Below, in pieces: positions 7,089 through 15,606 of a DNA stretch of 64,000 nucleotides; positions within the stretch are counted from its first letter, which is position 1, and each line of letters begins with the position of its first letter. The stretch is from Mycolicibacterium wolinskyi (GTDB taxonomy: Bacteria > Actinomycetota > Actinomycetes > Mycobacteriales > Mycobacteriaceae). Below the pieces are notes generated by a model that worked only from the letters and a program-made list of their open reading frames with translations, did no database searches and had not been told where the DNA came from. The translations under genes were made by a program, and so were the position numbers. The stretch is taken from assembly GCF_002101965.1 (NCBI RefSeq), contig NZ_LQQA01000009.1, positions 211,578 through 275,577 on the forward strand. The letters are read 5' to 3'.

Positions 7089-7931
7089 ATGTCCAGCCAG
7101 CAGGAGTCATTCACCGACCGCACGCTGGTCGTATCGGGCGGCAGCCGCGGCATCGGGAAGGCCATCGCGCTCGGCGCGGCCCGCCGCGGCGCGAACGTCG
7201 TACTGCTGGCCAAGACCGCCGAGCCTCATCCCAAGCTGCCCGGCACCGTCCATACCGCGGTGGCCGACGTCGAGGCCGCGGGCGGCAAGGCCGTCGCCGT
7301 GGTCGGCGATGTGCGCAAGGAAGAGGACGTCGCGCGCGCGGTCGACACCGCGGTCGACCACTTCGGCGGGGTCGACATCGTCGTCAACAACGCGAGCGCG
7401 ATCGCCACCGAACCGACCGAGACGTTGTCGGTCAAGAAGTTCGACCTGATGATGGACATCAACGTGCGCGGCACGTTCCTGTTGACCAAAGCGGCATTGC
7501 CCCATCTCAAGAAGTCCACGAACGCGCACGTGCTGACGCTCGCCCCGCCGCTGAACATGAACCCCTACTGGCTGGGCGCCCACCCGTCGTACACGCTGTC
7601 GAAGTACGGGATGACGCTGCTGTCGCTGGGCTGGGCGGCCGAATACCCGGGCATCGGATTCAGTTGCCTGTGGCCCGAGACCTACATCGCCACCGCGGCC
7701 GTCACCAATCTGGCCGAGGGCGACAAGATGGCGTCACGTTCCCGTGACCCCGAGATCATGGCCGACGCGGCCGTCGAGATCCTGTCGCGGCCGGCCGCCG
7801 AGGTCACCGGCCAGACCTTCATCGACTCCGAGGTGCTGACCGCGGCAGGCGCGACCGACCTCTCTCGCTACGGTGGCGGGGACGACCCGATCATCGACAT
7901 CTTCATCGACGCACCTGGACAAGGCCTATGA
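7089..7931 (+). CDS. SDR-family oxidoreductase (HSDL2-like)
   Basis: A 280-residue short-chain dehydrogenase. The nucleotide-binding motif SGGSRGIGKA lies near residue 15, followed by VNNASAI and the catalytic Tyr-x3-Lys in YTLSK. The insert after strand 2 (AKTAEPHPKLPGTVHTAVADVE) is characteristic of the hydroxysteroid dehydrogenase-like 2 group, which suggests NADP(H) use and acyl or hydroxyacyl substrates. The ATG at 7089 follows AAGGAGG closely; the weaker in-frame codon at 7062 overlaps the inverted repeat and is less likely. First gene of a four-gene plus-strand operon. Confidence 0.88.
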   Translation: MSSQQESFTDRTLVVSGGSRGIGKAIALGAARRGANVVLLAKTAEPHPKLPGTVHTAVADVEAAGGKAVAVVGDVRKEEDVARAVDTAVDHFGGVDIVVNNASAIATEPTETLSVKKFDLMMDINVRGTFLLTKAALPHLKKSTNAHVLTLAPPLNMNPYWLGAHPSYTLSKYGMTLLSLGWAAEYPGIGFSCLWPETYIATAAVTNLAEGDKMASRSRDPEIMADAAVEILSRPAAEVTGQTFIDSEVLTAAGATDLSRYGGGDDPIIDIFIDAPGQGL

Positions 7932-9433
7932 GTATCTCGCTGCTGCTCGAGATGGCGTCGTCGGGCAACCCGGACCGCACCGCGGTGGTGTCCGACGACA
8001 TCCGCGTGTCCGTCGGCGATTTGAGCGAACTGGCCGACGGCGGCGCAGGCACGATCGCCGCATCGGGCGCCGCACACGTCGCCTATGTGGGCACCGGCGG
8101 CGTGATGCTGCCGCTGCTGCTGTTCGCCTCGGCCCGTGCCGGTGTGCCGTTCACGCCACTCAACTACCGCCTCAGCGCCGAGGGCCTGCGCGAGCTGATC
8201 GACCGCCTGCCCGAACCCTTGGTGGTGGCCGACGCCGAATACGCCGACGTGGTCGCCGGGGCGGGTAAGCAGGTGATCACCTCCGAGGAGTTCCTGGCCG
8301 CCGCGCGTTCGTCCGAGCCGGCAGCGGAGTTCGCCGACCCCGACGCCGTCGCAGTCGTGCTTTTCACGTCGGGCACGACATCGCGACCCAAGGCCGTCGA
8401 GCTCACCCACAACAACCTCACCAGCTACATCACCGGGACCGTCGAATTCGATTCCGCCGCACCCGAAGACGCCGCCCTGATCTGCGTTCCGCCGTATCAC
8501 ATCGCGGGCGTGAGCGCGGCCATGTCGAATCTCTACGCCGGGCGCAAGATGGTGTACCTCCGCAACTTCGACGCAGGCCGGTGGGTCGAACTGGTTCGGG
8601 CCGAAGGCGTCACGTCGGCGACCGTCGTGCCGACCATGCTGGACCGCATCGTGACCGCGCTCGCAACGGCGGGGACCGAGCTACCCTCGCTGCGCAGCTT
8701 GGCATACGGCGGCTCGAAGGTGGCGCTGCCTTTGGTCCGCAAGGCTCTGCAGCTGCTGCCGGGGGTCGGCTTCGTCAACGCCTACGGGTTGACCGAAACC
8801 AGTTCCACCATCGCGGTTCTCGGCCCCGACGATCACCGGGCCGCGCTGGCGGCGGACGACGCCGCCGTCGCGCGCCGACTCGGATCGGTCGGTCAGATCG
8901 TGCCCGGTATCGAGGTGCAGATCCGCGCCGACGACGGCACCGTGCTGGGTCCCGGCGAGACCGGAGAGCTGTTCGTGCGTGGCGAGCAGGTGTCGGGCCG
9001 GTACACCGAGATCGGTTCGGTGCTCGACGCCGACGGCTGGTTCCCCACCAAAGACGTTGCGATGCTCGACGAAGACGGCTACCTGTTCATCGGCGGCCGC
9101 TCCGACGACACGATCATCCGCGGCGGCGAGAACATCGCGCCCGCCGAGATCGAAGACGTCCTGGTCGAACACCCCGACGTGCGCGACGTGGCCGTCGTCG
9201 GGCCGGAGGACCCGCAGTGGGGTCAGATCATCGTGGCCGTCGTGGTGCCGGCCGAGGGAGCCGCGCCAGATACGGATGAGCTGCGGGAGCACGTGCGCAA
9301 GCAGCTCCGCGGATCGCGGACACCCGACCGGGTGGTGTTCCGCGACGAACTGCCCACCAACGCCACCGGCAAAGTGTTGCGCCGTCAACTCGTCGACGAA
9401 CTTCAGCCCATCGCAAAGGAGTCAGCATCGTGA
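7928..9433 (+). CDS. Acyl-CoA synthetase (FadD-type)
   Basis: A 501-residue ANL ligase. Motifs are LFTSGTTSRPKAVELTH (about residue 145), NAYGLTETSS, the GWFPTKDVAMLDEDGYLF segment and C-terminal TGKVLRR. The start codon overlaps the SDR stop (ATGA), showing translational coupling. It is a second acid-activating enzyme in this locus besides the one at 1008-2414, so two acids, or an acid and its shortened product, may be activated. Substrate undetermined. Confidence 0.88.
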   Translation: MSISLLLEMASSGNPDRTAVVSDDIRVSVGDLSELADGGAGTIAASGAAHVAYVGTGGVMLPLLLFASARAGVPFTPLNYRLSAEGLRELIDRLPEPLVVADAEYADVVAGAGKQVITSEEFLAAARSSEPAAEFADPDAVAVVLFTSGTTSRPKAVELTHNNLTSYITGTVEFDSAAPEDAALICVPPYHIAGVSAAMSNLYAGRKMVYLRNFDAGRWVELVRAEGVTSATVVPTMLDRIVTALATAGTELPSLRSLAYGGSKVALPLVRKALQLLPGVGFVNAYGLTETSSTIAVLGPDDHRAALAADDAAVARRLGSVGQIVPGIEVQIRADDGTVLGPGETGELFVRGEQVSGRYTEIGSVLDADGWFPTKDVAMLDEDGYLFIGGRSDDTIIRGGENIAPAEIEDVLVEHPDVRDVAVVGPEDPQWGQIIVAVVVPAEGAAPDTDELREHVRKQLRGSRTPDRVVFRDELPTNATGKVLRRQLVDELQPIAKESAS

Positions 9434-9732
9434 TCAAGAACGGCACCCGCCTGCAGAGCCAGGTGTGCGATACCCAGGTGATCGTCGTGCGCAGCGCCGA
9501 CAGTCTCGACGACCTGCGCGCCGGTGGCGTCGCGATGGTCCCGCTGGACGCCGAAAAAGATTCTGGCGCAACACTCGACCCCGCGTTCTCCGACGGCAAT
9601 CTGATGGGCAAGCGCTATGTCGACGACAACGGCGCCGAGGTGCTCGTCACCAAGGCCGGCGCAGGCACACTGTCGATCGGGACCACCGCACTGAGCCTCA
9701 AAGAGGCCAAGCCACTGCCGGCCAGCGACTAA
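9430..9732 (+). CDS. Small conserved-looking protein of unknown function
   Basis: A 100-residue protein translated from a GTG that overlaps the preceding ligase stop by 4 nt (GTGA). It contains one cysteine (VCDTQVIVVR), a central MVPLDAEK segment and GNLMGKRYVDDNGAEVLVTK, an all-beta looking pattern. It has no signal peptide, membrane segment or CxxC motif. The tight coupling between the ligase and the transporter indicates a role in the same pathway, possibly as an accessory or binding protein, but I do not recognise the family. Confidence 0.75.
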   Translation: MIKNGTRLQSQVCDTQVIVVRSADSLDDLRAGGVAMVPLDAEKDSGATLDPAFSDGNLMGKRYVDDNGAEVLVTKAGAGTLSIGTTALSLKEAKPLPASD

Positions 9733-9741
9733 CACGGCGAC

Positions 9742-11034
9742 ATGGCCTCGCGGGTGTCGCCGCTGCGGGTCGCGGTGGCCAGCTTCATCGGCACCACCGT
9801 CGAGTTCTACGACTTCCTGATCTACGGCACGGCGGCGGCGCTCGTCTTTCCCAAGCTGTTCTTCCCGCAGGCCTCGCCTGCCGCCGGAGTTCTGCTGTCG
9901 TTCGCCACGTTCGGCGTCGGGTTCATCGCCCGGCCACTGGGCGGCATCGTGTTCGGGCATTTCGGCGACCGCATCGGCCGCAAACGCATGCTGGTGTACT
10001 CCCTTGTCGGCATGGGTGTTTCGACCGTGCTGATCGGCATCCTGCCCACCTACGCCCAGATCGGGCTGGCCGCTCCGCTTCTACTCACGCTGCTGCGGCT
10101 GTGCCAGGGGTTTGCCGTCGGCGGTGAATGGGGCGGTGCGACACTGATGGCCGTCGAGCACGCATCGGCCGGACGGCGCGGCTTCTACGGCGCGTTCCCG
10201 CAGATGGGCGCGCCCGCCGGGACCGCATCGGCCACGCTCGCGTTCTTCCTGGTGTCGCAGCTGCCCGACGACCAGTTCCTGGCCTGGGGCTGGCGGGTAC
10301 CCTTCCTGTTCAGCGCGGTACTCATCGTGATCGGCCTGGTGATCCGGCTCAAACTCACCGAAAGCCCCGAATTCGTCGCGGTTGTCGCGGATTCAGCGGT
10401 CACCCGGATGCCCATCGTGGCGGCGTTCCGCCGGCACTGGCGCCAGATCGTCCTGGTCGCCGGCGCCTATCTGTCGCAGGGCGTGTTCGCCTACATCTGT
10501 GTCGCGTACCTGGTGTCGTATGCGACCGTGGCGGCCGGAATCGACCGGACAGCAGCACTTTTCGGCGTGTTCGTCGCGGCGTTGGTTGCCGTCGTGACCT
10601 ATCCGGTGTTCGGCGCGTGGTCGGATTCCGTCGGCCGAAAACGGCTGTTCCTGATCGGCGTCGTCCTCATGGCGCTCTCGGTGTTCCCGGTGTTCGCGAT
10701 GATCGACACCGGCAGTCCGGTGCTCTTCGGCGTCGCGCTGGTGCTGGTGTTCGGCCTTGCGATGGCTCCGGCCGCCGGAGTCACCGGAGCGTTGTTCAGC
10801 CTCGTGTTCGACACCGACGTGCGCTACAGCGGGGTGTCGATCGGCTACACCCTGTCACAGGTGGTCGGCTCGGCGTTCGCACCGACGATCGCCGCGGCGC
10901 TGTACGCATCGACCCGTTCCAGCGACGCGATCGCGTGGTATCTCGTTGCGGTCTCGGTGATCTCGGTCGTCAGCGTCAGCCTGCTACCGTCCGACCGCGT
11001 GCGCGCCGAGGCTACTGCGCAGAAGGTCGGGTGA
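9742..11034 (+). CDS. MHS-family MFS transporter
   Basis: A 430-residue, 12-helix permease. The start (SFIGTTVEFYDFLIYG), the loop motif GHFGDRIGRKRM between helices 2 and 3, RLCQGFAVGGEWGGA in helix 4 and LTESPEF in the central loop are hallmarks of the metabolite:H+ symporter family, which imports organic acids such as shikimate, alpha-ketoglutarate or aromatic acids. It lies 9 nt after the small protein gene and ends the operon, so it probably imports the acid activated by the ligases. Its end overlaps the convergent regulator gene by 23 nt. Confidence 0.88.
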   Translation: MASRVSPLRVAVASFIGTTVEFYDFLIYGTAAALVFPKLFFPQASPAAGVLLSFATFGVGFIARPLGGIVFGHFGDRIGRKRMLVYSLVGMGVSTVLIGILPTYAQIGLAAPLLLTLLRLCQGFAVGGEWGGATLMAVEHASAGRRGFYGAFPQMGAPAGTASATLAFFLVSQLPDDQFLAWGWRVPFLFSAVLIVIGLVIRLKLTESPEFVAVVADSAVTRMPIVAAFRRHWRQIVLVAGAYLSQGVFAYICVAYLVSYATVAAGIDRTAALFGVFVAALVAVVTYPVFGAWSDSVGRKRLFLIGVVLMALSVFPVFAMIDTGSPVLFGVALVLVFGLAMAPAAGVTGALFSLVFDTDVRYSGVSIGYTLSQVVGSAFAPTIAAALYASTRSSDAIAWYLVAVSVISVVSVSLLPSDRVRAEATAQKVG

Positions 11035-11629
11035 CCGCCCGGCCGGTACCCGGCCCACGTGGCCGCATGATGAGCGCGGCGACGTGATAGACGCACCGCG
11101 TTTGGCCGTGATTGGCGTAACCGTGCGGGCAATCCGCGGCGAAGTAGATCGAATCACCCGCCGACAGGGTGACCTCGTGGGGTCCCACCGTCATGGTCAG
11201 CGTTCCGCTCTGCACCGCGACGAACTCGTGCGAACCTGACGCGTACGCGGGGAATGTGCCGGCATCGCAGCCGGGCGGCAGCGTGCTGCGAATCCACTCG
11301 AAGTTCACGCCCGGCACGACCGGGCTGAGGATGGTGCGTTGCCACCCGCCCGGCTCGTCGATGCGATCCTGATCGGCGGCGCGGCGCACCACGATTCGCG
11401 TGGCGTCGGGCTCGGCGACCAGATCCGCGAGCGGGATACCGAGACCGCCGGCGATTCGGTCCAGCACCACGACGGTCGGAGCCTTGTCGCCGCGCTCCAC
11501 CGACGACAACATGCTGACACTGACGTCGCAGCGATCGGCGAGTTCGCGCAACGTCAGCCCGCGGTCGGCACGCAATGACTGAATCCGCTCACCCAGCACC
11601 GCAAGATTCACGTATACTATAGTACGCAA
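11012..11629 (-). CDS. XRE-family HTH regulator with C-terminal cupin domain
   Basis: A 205-residue protein. The N-terminal HTH is clear (LRADRGLTLRELADRCDVSV, then SMLSSVERGDKAPT), and residues about 125-195 form a single cupin domain (SHEFVAVQSGTLTMTVGPHE ... CPHGYANHG), as in PuuR/MqsA-type regulators that sense small ligands or metals. Besides the ATG at 11629, a GTG at 11611 is a good alternative start and would leave one palindrome just upstream rather than inside the gene. Divergent from an MFS transporter that it probably controls. Confidence 0.88.
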   Translation of the reverse strand: MRTIVYVNLAVLGERIQSLRADRGLTLRELADRCDVSVSMLSSVERGDKAPTVVVLDRIAGGLGIPLADLVAEPDATRIVVRRAADQDRIDEPGGWQRTILSPVVPGVNFEWIRSTLPPGCDAGTFPAYASGSHEFVAVQSGTLTMTVGPHEVTLSAGDSIYFAADCPHGYANHGQTRCVYHVAALIMRPRGPGTGRAVTRPSAQ

Positions 11630-11647
11630 TTAATTCGCTATAGCGAA
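11615..11647. promoter_or_regulatory. Twin CTATAG-centred palindromes, candidate operators of the HTH-cupin regulator
   Basis: TACTATAGTA (11615-11624) and TTCGCTATAGCGAA (11634-11647) are both perfect palindromes sharing the centre CTATAG, with centres 21 nt apart (two helical turns). They occupy the divergent space between the regulator and the transporter, 18 nt before the transporter start. Shared centre and spacing indicate two dimers of one DNA-binding protein, most simply the adjacent regulator. Confidence 0.6.
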
Positions 11648-11664
11648 CAGAAGACCTGAACACG

Positions 11665-12939
11665 ATGAGACAGCGGCCCTTTCGTCCCTTCTACGGCTGG
11701 TTGATGCTCGGCGGGCTCAGCGCCACCGAACTCGTGTCGTGGGGTGTGCTGATCTATGCGTTCTCGGTTCTGATCGTGCCGATGCGCGCCGAACTCGGGT
11801 GGTCGCTGGCCGAACTCAACGCCGCGTACGCAACGGGCGTGTTCATCTCCGGACTGCTCGCAATCCCCGTAGGGCGCGTTCTGCAGGTACACGGAGCGCG
11901 CGGCGTGATGACGGCGGGCACCGTCGCCACCGTGGTCATGTTGCTGTTGTGGTCCGCGGTCGATTCGGTGCCGGTGTTCTACGCCGTCTTCCTCATCGGC
12001 GGTTTCGCGATGGCCACGACGTTGTACGAACCGGCATTCGCGGTGACCGCGGCCTGGTTCGACCGACTGCGCCCGCGCGCCGTCCTCATCCTCACGGTGT
12101 TCGGCGGATTGGCCAGCGTCATGTTCGTACCGCTGACCGCCGTTCTGGTCGACACGTTCGGTTGGCGACAGTCCCTTGTGGTGTTGGCCGGCATCGCCGC
12201 ACTCATCGGATTTCCGGTGCACGGCATGCTGCTTCGCCGCAGACCGGCCGATCTCGGCCTCCACCCTGACGGCGCCCGCGTGCCACGGCCACCCCAACCG
12301 CACCACGTCGCCGGAAGCTCACGGGTGGCGTTGCGCAGCAAGTCATTCCGGTGGATGACACTGTGCCTGGTAATGAGCACCGCCGCGAAGTTCGCGGTCA
12401 GTGTGGTGCTTGTCGCCTTTCTGACCGACCGTGGCTACTCGTTGTCCACCGCCGCGCTGGCCGCAGGCAGTGTCGGGTTGTTCCAGGTGGCAGGCCGGCT
12501 GATCGTCATCGCCTTACGTGGCCGGATGTCACAGCATCTGATCACCGCACTGCTGTTCTTCGGCCAAGGCGTGGCGATCGCCCTGCTGCTGTTCGTGACG
12601 GGTACGGACTCGACGGCCACCGTCACCGTCGTGGTGTTCGTGGTGTTGTTCGGTCTCGGATTCGGACTGGAAGCGCTGGTGCGCGGCACGCTGGTGGCCG
12701 AATACTACGGCCCCGCGAACTATCCGAGTATCAATGGCGTGCTCGGCGCATTCGTCGTCGCCGCACGCGCGGCAGGCCCGCTGCTTGCCGGTGTCGCAGG
12801 CACCGGATTCGGTGGCTTCCAATCGGTTTTCGTGACGGCCGCGGCGCTGTGCTGCCTCAGCGCGTGGACGCTCGTCCTCGCCCAGCGCGCACGCCGTGCG
12901 GAGGTCACCGCCCTGGCGGACGGCCGACCGGAGCCGTAG
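11665..12939 (+). CDS. MFS transporter (monocarboxylate/oxalate-formate type)
   Basis: A 424-residue 12-helix permease beginning RPFYGWLMLGGLSATELVSW, a start typical of the monocarboxylate porter-like branch of MFS (compare YfkF/OFA proteins). The large central loop is rich in Arg/Pro/His (about residues 190-225). Its promoter contains the twin palindromes, and the divergent HTH-cupin regulator lies next to it. No enzyme gene is coupled to it, so it may be an exporter or a solo importer; substrate unknown. Confidence 0.85.
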   Translation: MRQRPFRPFYGWLMLGGLSATELVSWGVLIYAFSVLIVPMRAELGWSLAELNAAYATGVFISGLLAIPVGRVLQVHGARGVMTAGTVATVVMLLLWSAVDSVPVFYAVFLIGGFAMATTLYEPAFAVTAAWFDRLRPRAVLILTVFGGLASVMFVPLTAVLVDTFGWRQSLVVLAGIAALIGFPVHGMLLRRRPADLGLHPDGARVPRPPQPHHVAGSSRVALRSKSFRWMTLCLVMSTAAKFAVSVVLVAFLTDRGYSLSTAALAAGSVGLFQVAGRLIVIALRGRMSQHLITALLFFGQGVAIALLLFVTGTDSTATVTVVVFVVLFGLGFGLEALVRGTLVAEYYGPANYPSINGVLGAFVVAARAAGPLLAGVAGTGFGGFQSVFVTAAALCCLSAWTLVLAQRARRAEVTALADGRPEP

Positions 12940-12941
12940 AC

Positions 12942-13679
12942 CTACGCGTGACGGCTGGTCACTCCCCCGTCGACCACGAGATACGTTCCGGTGACGAACG
13001 ACGCCTTCGGCGACATCAAGAAGGCCACCGCGGCGGCGACCTCGTCGGGCTGGCCGAGCCGGCCCAGCGGTGCGGCCTGCTCGAAGCCGACGCGGACCTC
13101 CTCGACGTCAAGGGCGATCTGGAGCATCGGCGTCTGGATGAAGCCCGGGCATACCGCGTTGACGCGAATACCCAAGGGCCCCAACTGCGCAGCCATGGAC
13201 CGCGTCATGCCGAGCAACCCGGCCTTGGACGCGCAGTAGGCCGGTATGAACGGGTTGGCCGAAAGTCCCTCGATGCTGGAGATACCGACGACCGCGGGCG
13301 CTGCACCGTCGCTCGCGGACTTCTGCAGATGCGGCAGCAGCAATTGCATGAGCAACGCCTGCGCACGCAGGTTCACATCGAGCACCGCGTCCCAGGATTC
13401 CTGCGTGTAGGCGCCCACCGGTTCGGGGATCACGCGCCCGGCGGCATGCACCAGACCATCGATCCCGTCGAGCGCACCGGCGGCCTCGTCGACCGCGGCG
13501 GACAGCGCTTCGGTATCACAGACGTCGACCACGGCCCAGGGCATCCCGAATTCCTCGGCCACCGAACGAACGTCGGGTGCGATGTCCCACAACGCAACCC
13601 GACGGCCATCGGCGATCAATGCCGCTGCGCTGGCCCGGCCTATCCCGGACGCCGCACCCGTCACCACCACACCCGCCAT
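12942..13679 (-). CDS. SDR-family oxidoreductase
   Basis: A 245-residue classical short-chain dehydrogenase: [10 protein letters not shown] at residue 7, HAAGR, catalytic Ser in GISSIEG, YCASK, and the C-terminal YLVVDGG of the FabG-like branch. Asp at the end of strand 2 (LWDIAPD) favours NAD(H). It lies 71 nt downstream of the transketolase C-terminal subunit on the same strand and may be the last gene of that operon. Role inferred as alcohol/ketone interconversion of the imported substrate. Confidence 0.85.
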   Translation of the reverse strand: MAGVVVTGAASGIGRASAAALIADGRRVALWDIAPDVRSVAEEFGMPWAVVDVCDTEALSAAVDEAAGALDGIDGLVHAAGRVIPEPVGAYTQESWDAVLDVNLRAQALLMQLLLPHLQKSASDGAAPAVVGISSIEGLSANPFIPAYCASKAGLLGMTRSMAAQLGPLGIRVNAVCPGFIQTPMLQIALDVEEVRVGFEQAAPLGRLGQPDEVAAAVAFLMSPKASFVTGTYLVVDGGVTSRHA

Positions 13680-13750
13680 GCAGACCTCGCTTCACCGATC
13701 GAGTAGATACGGCTCGATCTTGCCTACCCGCCCCGGAGGACGGGGGCGGT

Positions 13751-14740
13751 TCAGAGGGCGGATTTCACCCGTTCCACGATTCGGGAGGTCGAGACGCCGT
13801 AGCGGTCGTAGAGCGTGGGCAGCGCTCCGGCGACGAGGAATTCGTCGGGCAACGCGATCGGCGACACCTGACGCGATACGCCGTTGCGTACCAGGGCCGA
13901 CGCGACCGATTCGAACAATCCGCCGACGACCGAGTGGTTCTCGAGCGTGAACACCAGGCGGTCCTTGGCGATCTCGGCGAGAATCGTGGCCTCGTCGAGC
14001 GGTTTGATCGTCGGTGCGTGCACGACCGCGACACCGATGTTGTCGGCCTCCAACTGTGCCGCGGCCTGCAGCGCACGTTCGGTCATCAGACCCGACGAGA
14101 TGAACAGCACCTCGTTGCCGTCGCGGAGTTTGGCGGCCTTACCGAGCTCGAACGTGTAGTCGTACTCGTCGAGCACGGTCGGCACGGCGCCGCGCAGCAA
14201 CCGCAGGTAGGTGGGTCCGGGGCTCGCCGCGAGCTGCGGCACCGCCTGTTCGATGTCGACGGAGTCGCACGGGTCGACGATCGTCAGATTCGGCATGCCG
14301 CGCAGGATCGCGATGTCCTCGGTGGCCTGGTGGCTGGGACCGTAACCGGTCGTCAGACCGGGCAGCGCGGCGACGATGTTGACGTTGAGCATGCGTTCGG
14401 CGATGTCGAGGCAGATGAAGTCGTAGGCCCGCCGGGTCGCGAACACCGAGTACGTCGACGCGAACGGGATGAACCCTTCCTCGGCGAGCCCGGCGGCCGC
14501 GCCCATCAGCACCTGCTCGGCCATGCCGACCTGATAGAACCGGTCCGGCATCGCATCGCGGAAGATGTGCATGTCGGTGTATTTCGCGAGATCGGCGCTC
14601 AACCCGACGATGAGCGGGTTGTCCTTCGCGGCGGCGAGCAGCGCATGCCCGAACGGCGCGCGAACGACCTTGTCGCCCTCGGCAATCGAGGCGATCATCG
14701 CGTCGGAGGTGAGCCGCTTCTTCGGTGTGGCGGTGGTCAT
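13751..14740 (-). CDS. Transketolase-like protein, C-terminal subunit
   Basis: A 329-residue protein carrying the pyrimidine-binding domain (FYQVGMAEQVLMGAAAGLAEEG with the ThDP-activating Glu) and the C-terminal transketolase domain (VLFISSGLMTERAL). With the preceding 289-residue gene it makes up a split transketolase; the start overlaps that gene by 4 nt (ATGA). Split enzymes of this type act on unusual ketose phosphates or sulfo-sugars in catabolic operons, whereas the housekeeping transketolase is a single chain. Exact donor is unknown. Confidence 0.9.
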   Translation of the reverse strand: MTTATPKKRLTSDAMIASIAEGDKVVRAPFGHALLAAAKDNPLIVGLSADLAKYTDMHIFRDAMPDRFYQVGMAEQVLMGAAAGLAEEGFIPFASTYSVFATRRAYDFICLDIAERMLNVNIVAALPGLTTGYGPSHQATEDIAILRGMPNLTIVDPCDSVDIEQAVPQLAASPGPTYLRLLRGAVPTVLDEYDYTFELGKAAKLRDGNEVLFISSGLMTERALQAAAQLEADNIGVAVVHAPTIKPLDEATILAEIAKDRLVFTLENHSVVGGLFESVASALVRNGVSRQVSPIALPDEFLVAGALPTLYDRYGVSTSRIVERVKSAL

Positions 14741-15606
14741 GATCGGAACCCCTCATCGAGCTGTTGGTGAGCAAGCGCCCATTCCTGCGGGGCGACCTGC
14801 ATGAAGTGCAATTTGTCGCGGCTCTGCAACATCGCGACGCCCTTGCCGAGGATCGTGTCGCAGATCAGCGCCTTGGGCTTGCCGCGGCGTGCGCGCAGAT
14901 CCTCGATAGCCTCGACGATCGCCGGGATGTCGTGGCCGTCGACGCGGCGCACGTCCCACCCGTTGATCGTGAACTTGTCGTGCACTGGTTCGGTGCCCAG
15001 CATCGACTGGGCCGGACCGTCGGCTTGCTGGTTGTTCATGTCGACCACGGCAATGAGGTTGTCGAGCTGGAAATGCGCCGCGGTCTGGACGGCCTCCCAG
15101 GTGGAGCCCTCGTCGAGTTCACCGTCCGACAGGATGTTGTAGACGAACGCGGGATTGTCCTTGCGGCGCAATCCCAATGCCTTTCCTACCGCGATGCCGA
15201 GCCCGTGGCCGAGCGAGCCGCCGGAGATCTCCATACCGGGCGTGTATCCGGCCATGCCGGACATCGGCAGCCGGGAGTCGTCGGTGGCGTAGGTGTCGAG
15301 TTCCTCCACGGGGATGAACTTCGCCTCGGCCAGCGCCGCGTACAGCGCGATCGCGTAGTGGCCGATCGAGAGCAGGCACCGGTCGCGCCCCTCCCAATCC
15401 GGTTCCGCCGGACGCAGATTCAGCTGGTCGGTGTAGAGCACCGCCAACACGTCGGCGATGTCGAGAGCCTGGCCGATGTAGCCCTGGCCCTGGACCTCGG
15501 CCTGGGTCAATGCGTAATGGCGGATGCGCAGAGCGGCTTCGCGGATGCGGTGCACCCGCTCGGGCGCCACGGTGGGGTGATCAGTGAGTGTGGTCATGTC
15601 GGTCAC
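14737..15606 (-). CDS. Transketolase-like protein, N-terminal (ThDP diphosphate-binding) subunit
   Basis: A 289-residue protein with the ThDP-binding motif SDGELDEGSTWEA...NLIAVVDMNN (around residues 155-190), GGSLGHGLGIAVG and the substrate-loop histidines. It starts with GTG at 15606, overlapping the MFS stop by 4 nt; an ATG follows three codons later. It works with the downstream C-terminal subunit to transfer a two-carbon ketol unit. Operon order is transporter, TK-N, TK-C, then SDR. Confidence 0.9.
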   Translation of the reverse strand: MTDMTTLTDHPTVAPERVHRIREAALRIRHYALTQAEVQGQGYIGQALDIADVLAVLYTDQLNLRPAEPDWEGRDRCLLSIGHYAIALYAALAEAKFIPVEELDTYATDDSRLPMSGMAGYTPGMEISGGSLGHGLGIAVGKALGLRRKDNPAFVYNILSDGELDEGSTWEAVQTAAHFQLDNLIAVVDMNNQQADGPAQSMLGTEPVHDKFTINGWDVRRVDGHDIPAIVEAIEDLRARRGKPKALICDTILGKGVAMLQSRDKLHFMQVAPQEWALAHQQLDEGFRS

